From NCBI GenBank assembly GCA_028692275.1, contig JAQUXR010000009.1:19437-83436 (forward strand): a stretch of DNA of 64,000 bases. Reading direction: 5' to 3'. The notes below the pieces were generated by a model. That model was given only the letters and a program-made list of their open reading frames with translations. It made no database searches and had not been told where the DNA came from. This DNA comes from Frisingicoccus sp009929615 (GTDB taxonomy: Bacteria > Bacillota > Clostridia > Lachnospirales > Lachnospiraceae). The translations under genes were made by a program, and so were the position numbers. Positions 53,644 through 62,400 of this stretch are shown piece by piece (the stretch's first letter is position 1; the number at the start of each line of letters is the position of its first letter).

Positions 53644-54564
53644 TTATCGAATGATAATATAAATGGAGTAGATAACATAGGCGGCAACACAGGCACTGCC
53701 CATAATTCGTCCCATTTTTCCGCGGATTTTACAGAAAATAAATACCACAGATGTTAAAATAATTAAAATAAGAATATCTGTCAGAGCAACCGGCTCGGCA
53801 CTAATTGGATGTACCGTTGAAGAAAGACCCAGAATAAACAGAATATTGAAAAGGTTTGAGCCTACGACATTACCGAGGGCCAGACCACTCTCGCCTTTGC
53901 GGGAAGCAGTTACTGAAGTAACAAGTTCCGGCAGGGAAGTACCGATAGCTACGATGGTTAAGCCAATCAGAGTTTCACTTAATCCGAAGGATGCGGCAAT
54001 TCGGGAGGCGTTGTCTACAACCAGATTTCCGCCAAAAATGATAGCTGCCAGTCCGAGACCGATATAAATGAGACTTGTATGCATTGGTAAGTAGCGGTCC
54101 TGTGCTTCACTGGCGACAGGATTGCGTATCGCAGAAGTGACGGTAACAATAAGATAGGCAATCATGATGCATAGAAGGATAAGGCCTTCTATACGGGATA
54201 AATAGTTATCACGTATAAAGAAAAGTAAAATAATTGAACTCAGCACGGCGAGGGGAAAATCCCTTTTCATAATGCCTTTGTCAACAACAAATGGCCGGAT
54301 TAAAGCACAGACACCGACAATGAGTACAAGATTGAACAGGTTAGAGCCAATAACATTGCTTAAAGCAAGGTCATTGCTTCCTGCAAGTCCGGCAGTAATA
54401 CTGACAGCGGCTTCCGGTGCACTGGTACCCATGGCCACAATGGTCAGTCCGATAACAACTGAGGGAACTTTGAGGAGTTTTGCGATGGCAGAGCTGCCTT
54501 CGACAAAGTAATCTGCTCCTTTGATAAGCAAAAAGAAACCGATAATTAATAATAGATACATCAT
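53644..54564 (-). CDS. calcium/sodium antiporter of the CaCA family (YrbG-like)
   Basis: A 306-residue membrane protein with about ten segments in two inverted halves. Each half has the ion-site repeats: AMGTSAPEAAVS with SNVIGSNLFN in the first, AIGTSLPELVTS with GNVVGSNLFN in the second. It exchanges sodium or protons for calcium. The best Shine-Dalgarno AAAGGAG lies about 15 bases before the double ATG at 54564/54561, longer than usual, so initiation may be inefficient. It is followed by its own terminator. Confidence 0.92.
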   Translation of the reverse strand: MMYLLLIIGFFLLIKGADYFVEGSSAIAKLLKVPSVVIGLTIVAMGTSAPEAAVSITAGLAGSNDLALSNVIGSNLFNLVLIVGVCALIRPFVVDKGIMKRDFPLAVLSSIILLFFIRDNYLSRIEGLILLCIMIAYLIVTVTSAIRNPVASEAQDRYLPMHTSLIYIGLGLAAIIFGGNLVVDNASRIAASFGLSETLIGLTIVAIGTSLPELVTSVTASRKGESGLALGNVVGSNLFNILFILGLSSTVHPISAEPVALTDILILIILTSVVFIFCKIRGKMGRIMGSACVAAYVIYSIYIIIR

Positions 54565-54605
54565 AAGCTGTTCGTTAATCTCCTTTAATTACATTTTGTT
54601 TTAAG

Positions 54606-54875
54606 TTAGTCTTCTTCGATAATGTGTATTTCCCAAAAATCAAAAGGAATTTCTTCTACAAAATTATCCTGAGTAAACCGGGTTTTATTATGGCGTTGAA
54701 ATTCACGGATATTGGCATCCAGCCAGATGGGCTGTGGTAAATCGAAGGCAAGGCAGCCTTCAGAAACGGCATGAAAAACCTTAGCGGTCCGATTCATATC
54801 CAAGTTATCTACACAGATGACCGTATCTTTCAACAGCCGGTTTTCTTTAAAAATTTTCATCCACATACGGAACAT
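54606..54875 (-). CDS. small conserved hypothetical protein
   Basis: An 89-residue protein with strand-like segments (DTVICVDNLD, AFDLPQPIWLD) and an acidic end. Not recognised; similar proteins of unknown function are seen in Lachnospiraceae. ATG 54875 is chosen since AAGGAG lies 9 bases upstream; the frame also allows TTG at 54884. It stops 41 bases before the antiporter start on the same strand and is probably upstream in the same transcript. Confidence 0.65.
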   Translation of the reverse strand: MFRMWMKIFKENRLLKDTVICVDNLDMNRTAKVFHAVSEGCLAFDLPQPIWLDANIREFQRHNKTRFTQDNFVEEIPFDFWEIHIIEED

Positions 54876-54964
54876 GATTTGCAACTCCTTTTAAAAGGCA
54901 TTATAAAGGCATTATATAGGAGGAGAAGCTTTGGTGCAAGGATTATTTTGTAGAAAAAGCATGG

Positions 54965-55017
54965 TTACATAAGAAGATTCCTGTGCTATAATCAATAAGA
55001 AACGATGTGACATGACA
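54965..55017 (+). promoter_or_regulatory. promoter of niaR with possible operator
   Basis: TTACAT (54965-54970) and TATAAT (54987-54992) are separated by 16 bases. A direct repeat TGACATGACA (55008-55017) lies just after the expected start of transcription and is a candidate autoregulatory site for NiaR. The operator assignment is a guess. Confidence 0.55.
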
Positions 55018-55036
55018 GCTTAGGATGGTGAGCCAT

Positions 55037-55558
55037 ATGATAGAGGGAGATATTCGGAGAGAAAAACTGCTGGATATTTTAAAAAATAGAAGGATGGCAG
55101 TTTCAGGAAATGCTCTTTCAAAAGAATTGGGAGTGAGCCGGCAGGTTATTGTGCAGGACATTGCTTTACTCAGAGCGAGAGATACAGAGATTTTTGCGAC
55201 TCCGAAAGGTTATGTATTATACAGTCATGGAACGGATAAGAAGTATCGCCGTTCTTATATAGTGAATCATACAAGAGAACAGATTGTAGATGAATTATCT
55301 TTAATTGTGGATAATGGCGGGAAAGTTTTGAATGTCATTGTTGCTCATGATGTCTACGGCCAGATTCAGGCGGATTTGATTTTGGAAAGTGCAGAGGACG
55401 TAAGAAAATTTTATGAGCGGATGAATGCCAGTAAGACAGGACCGCTGTCACAGATTTCCAATGGTGTCCACATTCATACGGTGGAAGCAGCTTCAGAACG
55501 GATACTGGATAATATTGAGAGGGATTTAAAAGAACGAGGTTATCTTATTACACAATAG
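55037..55558 (+). CDS. niaR: NiaR-type niacin-responsive repressor (HTH plus 3H domain)
   Basis: A 173-residue repressor with an N-terminal helix-turn-helix (residues about 8-50, SKELGVSRQVIVQDIALLR) and a C-terminal 3H domain. The metal ligands expected from the Thermotoga homologue are matched at His78, Glu86, His145 and His147. NiaR represses NAD synthesis or niacin uptake genes when nicotinic acid is present. ATG 55037 is preferred because GGTGAG lies just upstream; ATG 55025 lacks a ribosome site. A TATAAT promoter precedes it. The next gene starts 14 bases later. Confidence 0.9.
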   Translation: MIEGDIRREKLLDILKNRRMAVSGNALSKELGVSRQVIVQDIALLRARDTEIFATPKGYVLYSHGTDKKYRRSYIVNHTREQIVDELSLIVDNGGKVLNVIVAHDVYGQIQADLILESAEDVRKFYERMNASKTGPLSQISNGVHIHTVEAASERILDNIERDLKERGYLITQ

Positions 55559-55572
55559 AGAGGGCAGAACGA

Positions 55573-56643
55573 ATGAAGACGATTAAGCGGTTTTTATCCC
55601 GTATATTTATTGATGGACTCAGCGGTATGGGTCTGGGACTTTTTTCAACACTGATTATCGGAACGATTATGAAGCAGATTGGTGATTTGATTGGCGGCGA
55701 TATCGGTATGTACATATCGACATTTGCTATCATAGCGCAGAGACTGACAGGTGCCGGTATCGGTGTCGGTGTGGCCTTTAAGTTTAAAGAACCGGTTTAT
55801 GTTGTCCTGTCTGCGGCATCAGCCGGAATGATTGGTGCCTATGCCAGTGCTATTTCAGCAGGTACCCTTCTGACAGAAAGTGGTGCCTTGGCATTGTCCG
55901 GACCGGGAGAACCTCTGGGGGCATTTATTGCAGCTTATGTAGGTATTGAACTGGGACATCTTGTGGCAGGAAAGACAAAAGTTGATTTGCTGGTGACACC
56001 AGCAGTGACCATTCTGACCGGAGGTACGGTTGGCATTATTGTTGGGCCGCCGATTTCGAGGTTCATGGTATGGCTTGGTAATATTATTAATTGGGGAACA
56101 GAGCAGCAGCCGGTGATTATGGGAATTGTTGTATCCGTTGTCATGGGTATGGTGTTGACACTGCCGATTAGTTCTGCGGCGCTTGGAATTATTCTGGGAC
56201 TGAATGGTGTGGCTGCCGGGGCGGCGACGATAGGCTGCTGCTGTCAGATGGTAGGCTTTGCAGTTTCCAGTTATAGAGATAACGGTATGGGAGGTCTTTT
56301 ATCCCAGGGGCTTGGAACAAGTATGCTTCAGGTGCCGAATATTGTACGAAGACCGCTGATTTGGCTCCCGCCGATTATATCTTCGGCGATTCTCGGACCG
56401 ATTGCCATATCGCCATTATTTAATATGATTAATAATGCCACGGGTTCCGGTATGGGAACTTCGGGGCTTGTAGGACAGATTATGACCTATCAGACCATGG
56501 CGGCGGTGGAATCGCCGGCATTGGTGCTGGTAAAGATAGCTGTTTTTCATTTTCTGCTTCCGGCAGTCATTACCCTTGGTGTGGCACAGGGAATGCGGAA
56601 GATGGGATATATACATAACGGAGATATGAAACTGGAAGTTTAA
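55573..56643 (+). CDS. PTS EIIC-like transporter (PTS_EIIC_2 family)
   Basis: A 356-residue membrane protein with about ten segments and small-residue-rich loops (GAGIGVGVAFKFKEPVYVV, GPGEPLGAFIAAYVGIELGHLV, ILTGGTVGIIVGPP). It matches the EIIC_2 group, which often stands alone without EIIA/EIIB domains; no PTS partner genes are near, so phosphotransfer is doubtful. Its position directly after niaR makes nicotinate or a related vitamin a possible substrate, which is an inference. AGGGCAG precedes the start. The next gene begins 20 bases later. Confidence 0.8.
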   Translation: MKTIKRFLSRIFIDGLSGMGLGLFSTLIIGTIMKQIGDLIGGDIGMYISTFAIIAQRLTGAGIGVGVAFKFKEPVYVVLSAASAGMIGAYASAISAGTLLTESGALALSGPGEPLGAFIAAYVGIELGHLVAGKTKVDLLVTPAVTILTGGTVGIIVGPPISRFMVWLGNIINWGTEQQPVIMGIVVSVVMGMVLTLPISSAALGIILGLNGVAAGAATIGCCCQMVGFAVSSYRDNGMGGLLSQGLGTSMLQVPNIVRRPLIWLPPIISSAILGPIAISPLFNMINNATGSGMGTSGLVGQIMTYQTMAAVESPALVLVKIAVFHFLLPAVITLGVAQGMRKMGYIHNGDMKLEV

Positions 56644-56663
56644 AACAAAGGAGAATGACTTAT

Positions 56664-57200
56664 ATGAATGCAATGATTGACCAATTAGCTCATGGCGGTG
56701 CTTTTATACTGGCCGCTGTAGGGTTTTTGATTTTCTTTATTACTCAGATTTGGAAGGCTGTTCACGTGGAAGAGTCTTATGGTGAAAAGCTGGCATCGGT
56801 AAAACAGCCAAAAAGCGAGTGGCTTTTGCTGGTATTTATTCTTGTTGTAGGCATTGTCGTCGTTATACGGTTGTTTATGGAATATCAGACACCGACAGGG
56901 AATATGCCGGACAGTTATCAGCCGATGCTTATAGGAGCAGGTATTCTGGTTATTGGTTTATTGATTTTCCTGACAATACGAACCGTCAGTCAGACAAAAT
57001 TCTTTACGAATGGTATTCTGGTCCATGATTATGGATATGTTGCATGGGAAGACATTAAGGCCGTGGATAAGATGCCCAATGGGCAGTATCAGATGTATTT
57101 GATTAAGCCAAGGCCATTTAAAGGTAAATCCTTTTTTATTCGCCATGATGCAGCCCAGGATGAAGAACTAAAAGCAATTATTCAAGAATATGTACGCTGA
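56664..57200 (+). CDS. small membrane protein (DUF5673-like)
   Basis: A 178-residue protein with three membrane segments (about residues 10-30, 55-75, 90-112) and a soluble C-terminal part with FFTNGILVHDYGYVAWEDI, similar to a PH-like/DUF5673 end domain. Function unknown. ATG 56664 is chosen because AAAGGAG lies 10 bases upstream; in-frame ATG 56655 is too near. It is 28 bases before the JetA-like gene with no terminator between, so it may be co-transcribed with the SMC system. Confidence 0.7.
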   Translation: MNAMIDQLAHGGAFILAAVGFLIFFITQIWKAVHVEESYGEKLASVKQPKSEWLLLVFILVVGIVVVIRLFMEYQTPTGNMPDSYQPMLIGAGILVIGLLIFLTIRTVSQTKFFTNGILVHDYGYVAWEDIKAVDKMPNGQYQMYLIKPRPFKGKSFFIRHDAAQDEELKAIIQEYVR

Positions 57201-57228
57201 TGAAGTATCAGCTTTATAGGAGGACCCC

Positions 57229-58752
57229 ATGGGGAGAGAATCTCATATTTTAATCCATGATATTATAGACGAGCATGAAGACCGGATGGTGAATTTGAAG
57301 AAATACTATCCATTTTTCAAGCTCTGTGACCATTCTTTAAGTCAGTTTAAAGAGGGGCGGTATGAAAGGATTGATATGGGATATGTAACCCTTGCGGTCC
57401 TTCGTTTTTTTATTGAAGAAAATAGTTTTAATGACCGGGATGTGACCTACGGAGATTATGAAGCTTTCTTATTCCAACTTTTGTACCGGGATTTTGATTT
57501 TCAGGAGAGTGAAGAAAATCCGGCAGAGCTCATACAGTATATTTTTGATAAGATAACCAATGAAGGACGGCCTTTTTATTTTGATTACTATGATCCGAAA
57601 AACAAACGAATGAAGACCGGGAGAAGCCGTCTTGTCGAAAGCAGGTATAAAGACGGAGAGATATGTTACAATATTTCTTCGGATGGAATTGCTTTTTATC
57701 TGGATACAAAAGAAACCAAGGATGAGAGCAAGATAAGTATTCAGCAGCTGCTTCTTGAGAAGATGATTCGTTCAAAGAATTTCAAGGGCGGCGTGGATGT
57801 TATACGGCGGATTAACAGTGAAGTCAGCCGGCTTATGCTGCAGCAGGGTGAAATTGTAACTCTTCTCAGCCATAATATTTTTGAAGGGATGAAAGCCCTG
57901 GAAGATTTTTCTGAAAGCGGCCTTAAGTGGTTTGCTCAGGAGCAGAAGCTTTTTGATGAAAATATGCAGTTGGTTGAAAAAGCCCTTCTTCAGGCCCAGA
58001 CGGAAGGTTATAACCATCAGGCACTGGAAGAAATTTTTTATTTAAATCAGGAATTAAAGAAGGCGATGGACCGTCATGAAGCCCTTCTTCAGGCATGCAC
58101 CAGTCTGCAGGTACAGGCAGATGAGATGATGCTTAAGGCGAAACGGAGCCGGTTCCGGCGGACCATGGATTTTTCGGATTTACTGCGTCAGGCAATGGCA
58201 CTGGATGATATCCGGGTCTTAGAAAGTATGACAGCCCCTTTGTTTGGTTTGAAAATAAAGAAAACTTTCCAACTTGAACGGCTGGATGATTTATTATCCT
58301 GCCAGGCTGACGGCGAAGAACTTGGCGAACAGCTTTTAGAGGGCACGGAAGAGAATTATATTTATGAGGATGAGATAGAAGAAGAACGAATTCGTCATAA
58401 TCATATGCTTCTGCTTCAGATACTTTTTGACACATTGCTGACGAAAAAAACAATCACGTTAGAAAATCTGCATCATTTATATATTATGAAATTTACAGAT
58501 AATCTTCTTCACAATGGAGATTACTTTGGATTCTTAGCCCATCTGAGCCAGAAACCATCCTATGATTTGGCGCAGATTCGGGAGAATCCGGATACTTTTC
58601 TTGAAGAAGTTATGGCGGAACTGGTGATTAAAGACCGGAAGAAAGAATATGAGGATTTGAAGTTTACACTGGAATTTTTACCGGAGGAACGGATAATGGT
58701 GGACGAGGACAGTTATTTGACAAATATACGATTTGAAAGGCGGGGAATGTAA
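57229..58752 (+). CDS. Wadjet JetA-like / MukF-like kleisin subunit
   Basis: A 507-residue protein of the JetA (former DUF5716) type. The N-terminal third is a winged-helix-like region (KLCDHSLSQFKEGRYERIDMGYVTLAVLRFF), followed by the family block DGIAFYLDTKE and LLLEKMIRSKNFKGGVDVIRRINSEV (about residues 156-210), a long helical middle, and a C-terminal winged-helix-like end. In Wadjet it bridges the SMC heads and JetB. TAGGAGG precedes the ATG. It overlaps the JetB-like gene by one base. Confidence 0.82.
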   Translation: MGRESHILIHDIIDEHEDRMVNLKKYYPFFKLCDHSLSQFKEGRYERIDMGYVTLAVLRFFIEENSFNDRDVTYGDYEAFLFQLLYRDFDFQESEENPAELIQYIFDKITNEGRPFYFDYYDPKNKRMKTGRSRLVESRYKDGEICYNISSDGIAFYLDTKETKDESKISIQQLLLEKMIRSKNFKGGVDVIRRINSEVSRLMLQQGEIVTLLSHNIFEGMKALEDFSESGLKWFAQEQKLFDENMQLVEKALLQAQTEGYNHQALEEIFYLNQELKKAMDRHEALLQACTSLQVQADEMMLKAKRSRFRRTMDFSDLLRQAMALDDIRVLESMTAPLFGLKIKKTFQLERLDDLLSCQADGEELGEQLLEGTEENYIYEDEIEEERIRHNHMLLLQILFDTLLTKKTITLENLHHLYIMKFTDNLLHNGDYFGFLAHLSQKPSYDLAQIRENPDTFLEEVMAELVIKDRKKEYEDLKFTLEFLPEERIMVDEDSYLTNIRFERRGM

Positions 58753-59471
58753 TGGAACATGGAAATCTTGACAAAGCAGCTGAGATATTTACCAAGCTGA
58801 TTGTTGGTGAAGAAATCAGCAGTAATAATAATGTGGATTTATATGAAGATTACCGTAATAACAGTGAAGTTTACGACATTCTCATGTCCCTTTTGAAAAA
58901 ATCAAATCTTAGTCTTTATGAATTTGGAAACACCTTATATGTAACAGCCGGAGATGGAAACCGGATTTTTGGATTTACCAATGATGAGTTGAAGAAAGCA
59001 ATCGGTTTACGATTTAACCGGGAACTTTATCTGGCCTATTTTATTATTTATAATACCATTTTGCTTTTTTATCAGGATTCGGGAAGCTTTTCCCATATGG
59101 ATTATGTGCGAAGTGAGGACATTATTACCCAGACGGACAGTTCGATGCAGCGGGCATTAAAAGCTCTTCAGGAAAAGGCTTTGAGCGAAGTGGAGGAAAA
59201 CAGTTTTCAGACATTGGCAGGCGTATGGGAAGACATGCCGCTCATTCCTTCCAATGAGGATATGGCAGCCTTAAAGGCCGCAAGAGGTTCCAAAACAGGT
59301 TTTGTAAAACTGGTTTTTAATTTTCTTATTTCTCAGGACTTGTTTTTCGAATCTAATGGCCGATACTACATAAAACCAAGATTCCGGGCCCTGGCTGAAA
59401 ACTATTATGAGGAAAACAGAGGTCGTTTATATACCATAGTGACAGGAGGGGATTTGGATGCCGCATATTAA
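58752..59471 (+). CDS. Wadjet JetB-like / MukE-like subunit (DUF6063)
   Basis: A 239-residue protein resembling DUF6063/JetB. It looks like two winged helices: an N-terminal helical part with YDILMSLLKKSNLSLYEFGNTLYV and a C-terminal TGFVKLVFNFLISQDLFFES-type wing. In MukBEF-like complexes this subunit binds the kleisin and DNA. The start shares a base with the JetA-like stop (TAATGG at 58750-58755), and it overlaps the SMC gene by 14 bases, so all three are translationally coupled. Confidence 0.8.
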   Translation: MEHGNLDKAAEIFTKLIVGEEISSNNNVDLYEDYRNNSEVYDILMSLLKKSNLSLYEFGNTLYVTAGDGNRIFGFTNDELKKAIGLRFNRELYLAYFIIYNTILLFYQDSGSFSHMDYVRSEDIITQTDSSMQRALKALQEKALSEVEENSFQTLAGVWEDMPLIPSNEDMAALKAARGSKTGFVKLVFNFLISQDLFFESNGRYYIKPRFRALAENYYEENRGRLYTIVTGGDLDAAY

Positions 59472-62400
59472 TCGAATTCGGGTAAATAATGTGAAATATA
59501 ATTTCGGAACCCAGTTTTATGATGATTTTATTCTTCGATTTGATGGCAAAAATGCCCTTTACGACCTTGCCAATGGCGGTGGAAAAAGCGTTTTAATGCT
59601 GTTATTATTTCAGAATCTGATTCCGAATTGTACGTTGGATGATAAACAGCCTATCGAAAAATTATTTCGTACAGACCAGGGAAGCCGGACTATTCATTCC
59701 CTTATAGAATGGAAACTGGATGAACGGTTTGCAAAGGATAATTTCAAATATATGCTCACTGGTTTCTGTGCACGTAAAGCACGGGAGGAACTGCGGGAAA
59801 CGGCAGCCATTGAGTACTTTAATTATGCTATTTTTTACCGTGGCTACAATGACAACGATTTAGTGAATCTGCCATTGAGTGATGGCAAAGAACGAGTGAC
59901 CTATACCGGGTTAAAGACCTATTTAAGGGAACTTGGCCGGCGGGATATGGGGCTTGAAGTCCATATTTTTGAACGAAAGGGTGAATACCAGCGGTTTATC
60001 AGTCAGTATGGTCTCTATGAAAGCCACTGGGAGATTCTTAGGGGAATTAATAAAACAGAAGGCCATGTGCGTACTTATTTTGAAAACCGTTATAAAACAA
60101 CCCGAAAGGTTGTAGAAGACCTGCTTATTGAAGAAATTATACAGCGGGCATTCCGGCAGAATAGCAGCCAGGATGGAGATATGGCGGATACGCTGGTGCA
60201 AATTAAAGATAAATTAGCAGAACTGGCAGGGCGCAAGGAAGAAATCAGCTACTACGACCGGCAGGCGGAGATATTGGAGAGCTTTTCCGGAAGAGTAGAA
60301 TTAATAAAAAATACATACGAAGAAAAAGAAAGTTTCGACACAGATGTCATAAAAACCTTTCACACGGTAACGGCTATAAACCGGTTAAAGGAAAAAGAAC
60401 TGGCCGTCTGCCAAAAGGAAAAAGAATATGCCGAGAAGCATATTCGGGAAATATCCAGAAAACTGGATACGGTTAAAATCCAGGAAAGTCAGGAACATTT
60501 AACCCGGCTTGAGGCAGATACGGAAAAGTATTCTGCAGATTTACAACGAATGAAAGAAGAACTGGATGAAAAGGAGAAGGTCTATGCATTGGCGGAGAGC
60601 GTCAATGACTATAGTGATTATCTGAAAGTGAAAGGCCAATGGGAAGCTTTAAAGGAATATCTGGCTCAGGATGGCGGCGATAGCGCTAGTATGCTGAAGG
60701 AACTTCAGAAGCTGGCAAGAATCCGATTTGCTATGAATCAGGATGAAAGTCAGCTTCTAAATAAAAAGATATGGTCAGCGGAAAAAGCTTATGGGGAAGC
60801 GGCAACTTTAAAAGCAGATGCACAGGAAAAGGAACGAAAACTTTTCAGCAACAGTGCAGTTCTTAAAAATCAGCGAGAAGAAGCTGAGAAACGTGAAAAA
60901 ACATTATCTGAGGAATTAACCGTTTTATGTCGGCAGGTACCTATACTTGTTCTTGAAAATATAGGAAAAACCTATGAAGAAAAAAAGCAGCTCTATGCGG
61001 CAAACATGCTCGAAATTTCCAGCCTTACAGAAAAACAGGCAGCTCAGGAAGACGAGATAAAAGAACTTTCCCTATCCATTGAGGATGATTTCAGACAGCA
61101 GAAAAGTCTGGAAAAAGAAGGGAAAGATCTAAAGTCCTTTTTGGATGACTATACCCGGGAAAAGAAGAAAAGGGATGGACTTCTGGAAATTTATGGTGCC
61201 GAAGATGGTAAAAATCTTATTGATATTATCCGGGACCAGCTGAGAAAAACCATTTTAGATGCTGAACTAAAAGGAAAAGAAGTTAAGAGACTGGAGCATC
61301 AGTTGGATAATCTGAGGCAGGGAAGTCCCGCAACAATAAGTCCTGCGGCTGAAGAGGTTATTGAGTATATAAGGCGTTGCCACGGCCTTAAATGTATTTT
61401 TGGCGGAGACTATCTGAAGGACATCAGCGATGAAGAGAAGAAGTATCTATTAGAACGGCTTCCATTTCTTCCGGAGTCAGTTATTCTCGAAAGCGGGATG
61501 ACCACTGTTAAGGAGGATCGTGTCCTTCTTGAAAAGGATTTGGGCGGTGCGGTTGTACCGGTAATCAGTCTCAATCAGGTGATGTCCCAGGATGCTGAGA
61601 CGCCCGATAAGGATGTTTTATTCTTATCCAGAGATATGACTTTATATGTGGATCCGGACTCCCGAAACCGGGCAGAGGAACTCCTGGAAAAAATGTTAAA
61701 AGAAAGCCGGACGGCTTTAGATAGACTGGCTGACCGTGAAAAGACCATAGAGGCCGACCAGTATTACATGACAGGTTTTGAGTTGAATTACCAGCAGCAT
61801 TATTCGGAACGTTCTGTACGGTGGACCCAGATAAATGCTGAAAAGGAAGAAATAAAGAGAAGGCTCAAAAAGAATTCAGAGCGCATTGAAACGCTTCGGA
61901 GTGAAAGCATTGAACTGGAGATGAATCTGAAACAGCTTGAACAGGAGAATGAGACTCTGGAGGGCGAAGTGAATATCCTTCAGCAGATGAAAGAATTGGA
62001 TGCTGAATTAAGAACAGTCCAGGCCAAGATTCATCAGCTGGAAAATACTATTGAGAAAAGTGAAGGACAACAGAGGCTTGCTGTAGAAAAACTCCAATGG
62101 GCAGAGGATGAGATGAAACGGCTTGCAGAGCAGAAAAAAAGTCTGCAGGACACTCTGAAAGAGCAGGAAACCCTGTGGCAGACGATTTATGAAGTCTACT
62201 ATACAGAAGGGGCGGCAGAATCTTCCGGGCTTAGCAAAGAAAAGGTGGATGCACGATTTAAAGGTTTGAAAGATGCCTATGAAAAAGAGCATGCAGATGT
62301 TGAAGATAAAAAACAGCTTTTGGAAAGTTACCGGCAGATGATGGAAACCTCACTTCGAATGATAGACAAACGAGGAACGGACCGGAGTCAGCTTGAGAAA

